DNA of 6,055 nt from Pseudobdellovibrionaceae bacterium (GTDB lineage: Bacteria > Bdellovibrionota > Bdellovibrionia > Bdellovibrionales > Bdellovibrionaceae). The stretch lies in the NCBI GenBank assembly GCA_947374445.1, contig CANCBY010000157.1:1-6055 (forward strand), in the 5' to 3' direction. The notes under the pieces were generated by a model. It worked only from the letters and a program-made list of their open reading frames with translations, had not been told where the DNA came from and made no database searches. This document shows, one piece after another, positions 4,723 to 6,055 of this stretch (within the stretch, counting starts at the first letter, position 1; the number at the start of each line of letters is the position of its first letter). The position numbers were made by a program, and so were the translations under genes.

Positions 4723-6055
4723 GGGACTCTCCTTTTTCGATTCTAAAGTATTCATTGAAGTCGCCCATCACACGGTAGTAATTCACTTTGGCGGCTTCAA
4801 AATTAAAAAGAGATTCTGTGTGAGTGTCTACGGCTTGAGCCAGATTCGTGTGCGAATTCATCATATCAAGGCTGTTGGAGCTGCCGCTGTAAAATCGTTT
4901 TTCAGAGATTTGACTCTCTTCTTGCGCTGTATTGAGATAATTGTCAGCGGTTTTGAGAGCCTCTTGAGCGGAGATCATTGTTTCAAGTGCCTCTTTGACT
5001 TGGGCCACGATTTCGGTACGGGTTTGCTGGAGCTGCATGTCGGCTTTGATGTTCATAACTTCGGCTTCTTTGCGCTTTCCGGAGATGTAGCCACCGGTTG
5101 TAAGCGGAATTGTCAGAGAAAGGCCGACGGCGCCGTTCAGGCTCTTAATGCCGAGGCCCAACATTGTGGTGTTTGTCGAGCCCACTTCGCCGATGAAGCT
5201 GAGCTTGGGCCATAGCAAGCGATGACTTTCTTCGCGAGCAAATTGAGCAATAGATTGTGCGAGTTCGGCAGACTTAAGATCCGGTCGTGATTCAAGCGAT
5301 CTGTCAAGTGCTGCCTGAAACTCTAGATTAGGAGTGGATTTCGCACTTAATGGTTCGAGCTCGCTGTGCATATGTTCAGCACCAAGAAGCGAAGCTAAAT
5401 CGTGCTTGGCTTTGATGAGCTTAGTATAAGCTGTCATTTTTTTGAGTTGATCTAGCTCCACTAAGTTCTTGGCTCGAGCAATATCTAGCGGAATGCCAGC
5501 GCCCACATTTTTTTTTGCATTTGCAAACTGCAAAATCAATCGACTGCGAGTGAGATTGGCATCCATGGTCTCGACTTGTTTTTTCAATCGCTGGATTGTC
5601 AGATATTGAATCAGCATCAAAGCGGTTAGATCATTTTTGTATTGCAAACTTTGTTCTGCAGACATTTTTTCATTTTCGTGAGATCCCAAAATTTTTGCTC
5701 GAGTGGCAAAATCAAGAAGAGTCCAATTGAAAACAACAGAGCTCGTACCAAGGCCAATGGTGCTCACGGTGTAGACGTCTTCGTTGAGGCCAAAAGTGAT
5801 AGGGTTTGTTCTGACTATCAGCTCACGCGCCACGAATTCGGACTTAAAACCCATCTCTGATTCAGCTAATTGAGACTTAACTTCTGCATCAAGCTTAAGA
5901 GTGTCAGTCAGGCGCCACTTGAAGCCATTTTTTTTCAGTAGATCATAAGCTTCAAGCTTAGTGAGTACTTTTGGAGGCTCGCTGGCAATATCATTTTTTG
6001 TTTCACCAGAAGCTTTGGCCGCAAAAGCAAAAATCAAAAAGAAAACAAGTGAGGT
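4709..6055 (-). CDS. TolC-family outer-membrane efflux channel, 5' end cut by window edge
   Basis: Reading leftwards to a TAG at 4709-4711. The frame is open through the right edge, where it encodes TSLVFFLIFAFAAKA then SGE. This is the hydrophobic core and AKA cleavage site of a signal peptide, so the true start lies just beyond 6055; a TTG at 6037 falls inside the signal core and is not the start. About 433 mature residues follow, normal for TolC. No lipobox Cys is present, so it is unlike OprM/NodT lipoproteins. Two outer-membrane efflux repeats are visible. The first includes VGAGIPLDIARAKNLVELDQ, about residues 168-187 counted from that TTG, leading to SLLG. The second includes YSGSSNSLDMMNSHTNL (393-409) and FEAAKVNYYRVMGDF. 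RPDLKSAELA (251-260) and the strand-like PKLSFIGEVG (277-286) open the second half. It is the first visible gene of the pump operon and overlaps the adaptor gene by 14 nt. Confidence 0.92.
   Translation of the reverse strand, partial: TSLVFFLIFAFAAKASGETKNDIASEPPKVLTKLEAYDLLKKNGFKWRLTDTLKLDAEVKSQLAESEMGFKSEFVARELIVRTNPITFGLNEDVYTVSTIGLGTSSVVFNWTLLDFATRAKILGSHENEKMSAEQSLQYKNDLTALMLIQYLTIQRLKKQVETMDANLTRSRLILQFANAKKNVGAGIPLDIARAKNLVELDQLKKMTAYTKLIKAKHDLASLLGAEHMHSELEPLSAKSTPNLEFQAALDRSLESRPDLKSAELAQSIAQFAREESHRLLWPKLSFIGEVGSTNTTMLGLGIKSLNGAVGLSLTIPLTTGGYISGKRKEAEVMNIKADMQLQQTRTEIVAQVKEALETMISAQEALKTADNYLNTAQEESQISEKRFYSGSSNSLDMMNSHTNLAQAVDTHTESLFNFEAAKVNYYRVMGDFNEYFRIEKGESHDSK
4729..4734 (-). 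promoter_or_regulatory. Shine-Dalgarno that fixes the adaptor start
   Basis: AAGGAG on the minus strand lies 6 nt before the ATG at 4722 and inside the final codons of the channel gene. It is the only strong ribosome site in the operon part visible here, and it favours 4722 over the upstream ATG at 4755. Confidence 0.75.

Noticed and set aside
5508..5516. Nine-base T run in the channel gene as a phase-variable tract
   Set aside because: It encodes Ala-Lys-Lys-Asn in frame; similar 8-base runs occur elsewhere in the window, so it looks like general composition rather than a switch.
4081..5860. Plus-strand and alternate-frame ORFs (up to 177 codons) across the adaptor and channel genes
   Set aside because: They overlap confidently identified coding regions and show no recognisable protein features of their own.

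Overview
The window comes from a Gram-negative bacterium. It encodes an outer-membrane TolC-type channel, a periplasmic membrane-fusion adaptor, an inner-membrane drug:H+ antiporter, a probable lipoprotein and a secreted protein. Base composition is intermediate, with frequent A/T homopolymer runs. I cannot assign a taxon with confidence; a Bdellovibrionota-like or other deltaproteobacterial-type genome would fit but is a guess.

Layout, left to right. (1) Positions 1-350, minus strand: the 5' part of a gene for an exported protein of unknown function, with a clear signal peptide; it runs off the left edge. (2) 351-648: an intergenic stretch holding a candidate promoter for that gene and a few short dyads. 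(3) 649-1770, minus strand: a complete AAA_14/DUF4143 ATPase with intact Walker motifs and a PD-(D/E)xK-like nuclease signature. (4) 1771-1946: a dense regulatory stretch between divergent genes. It has a perfect 29-bp inverted repeat with a 12-nt spacer ending 6 bp before the ATPase start codon, then a 21-bp palindrome flanked by an imperfect 16-bp direct repeat. (5) 1947-2297, plus strand: a small putative lipoprotein. (6) 2294-6055, minus strand: a tightly packed operon, read right to left as tolC-like channel, emrA-like adaptor, emrB-like transporter. Its first gene is cut by the right edge.

The three operon genes form a full EmrAB-TolC type tripartite efflux pump. EmrB-like protein would move substrate across the inner membrane, EmrA-like protein would bridge the periplasm, and the TolC-like protein would provide the exit duct. 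Coupling is tight: the channel and adaptor genes overlap by 14 nt if the adaptor start with the good Shine-Dalgarno is used, and adaptor and transporter overlap by ATGA. The adaptor is short, with a compact helical hairpin, yet keeps the R-L-S tip pattern used for TolC docking. No regulator is visible for the pump; its promoter lies beyond the right edge.

Nothing here is a clearly new multi-gene system. The least explained element is the long hairpin/dyad pressed against the start of the DUF4143 ATPase gene, together with the second palindrome and repeats beside it.
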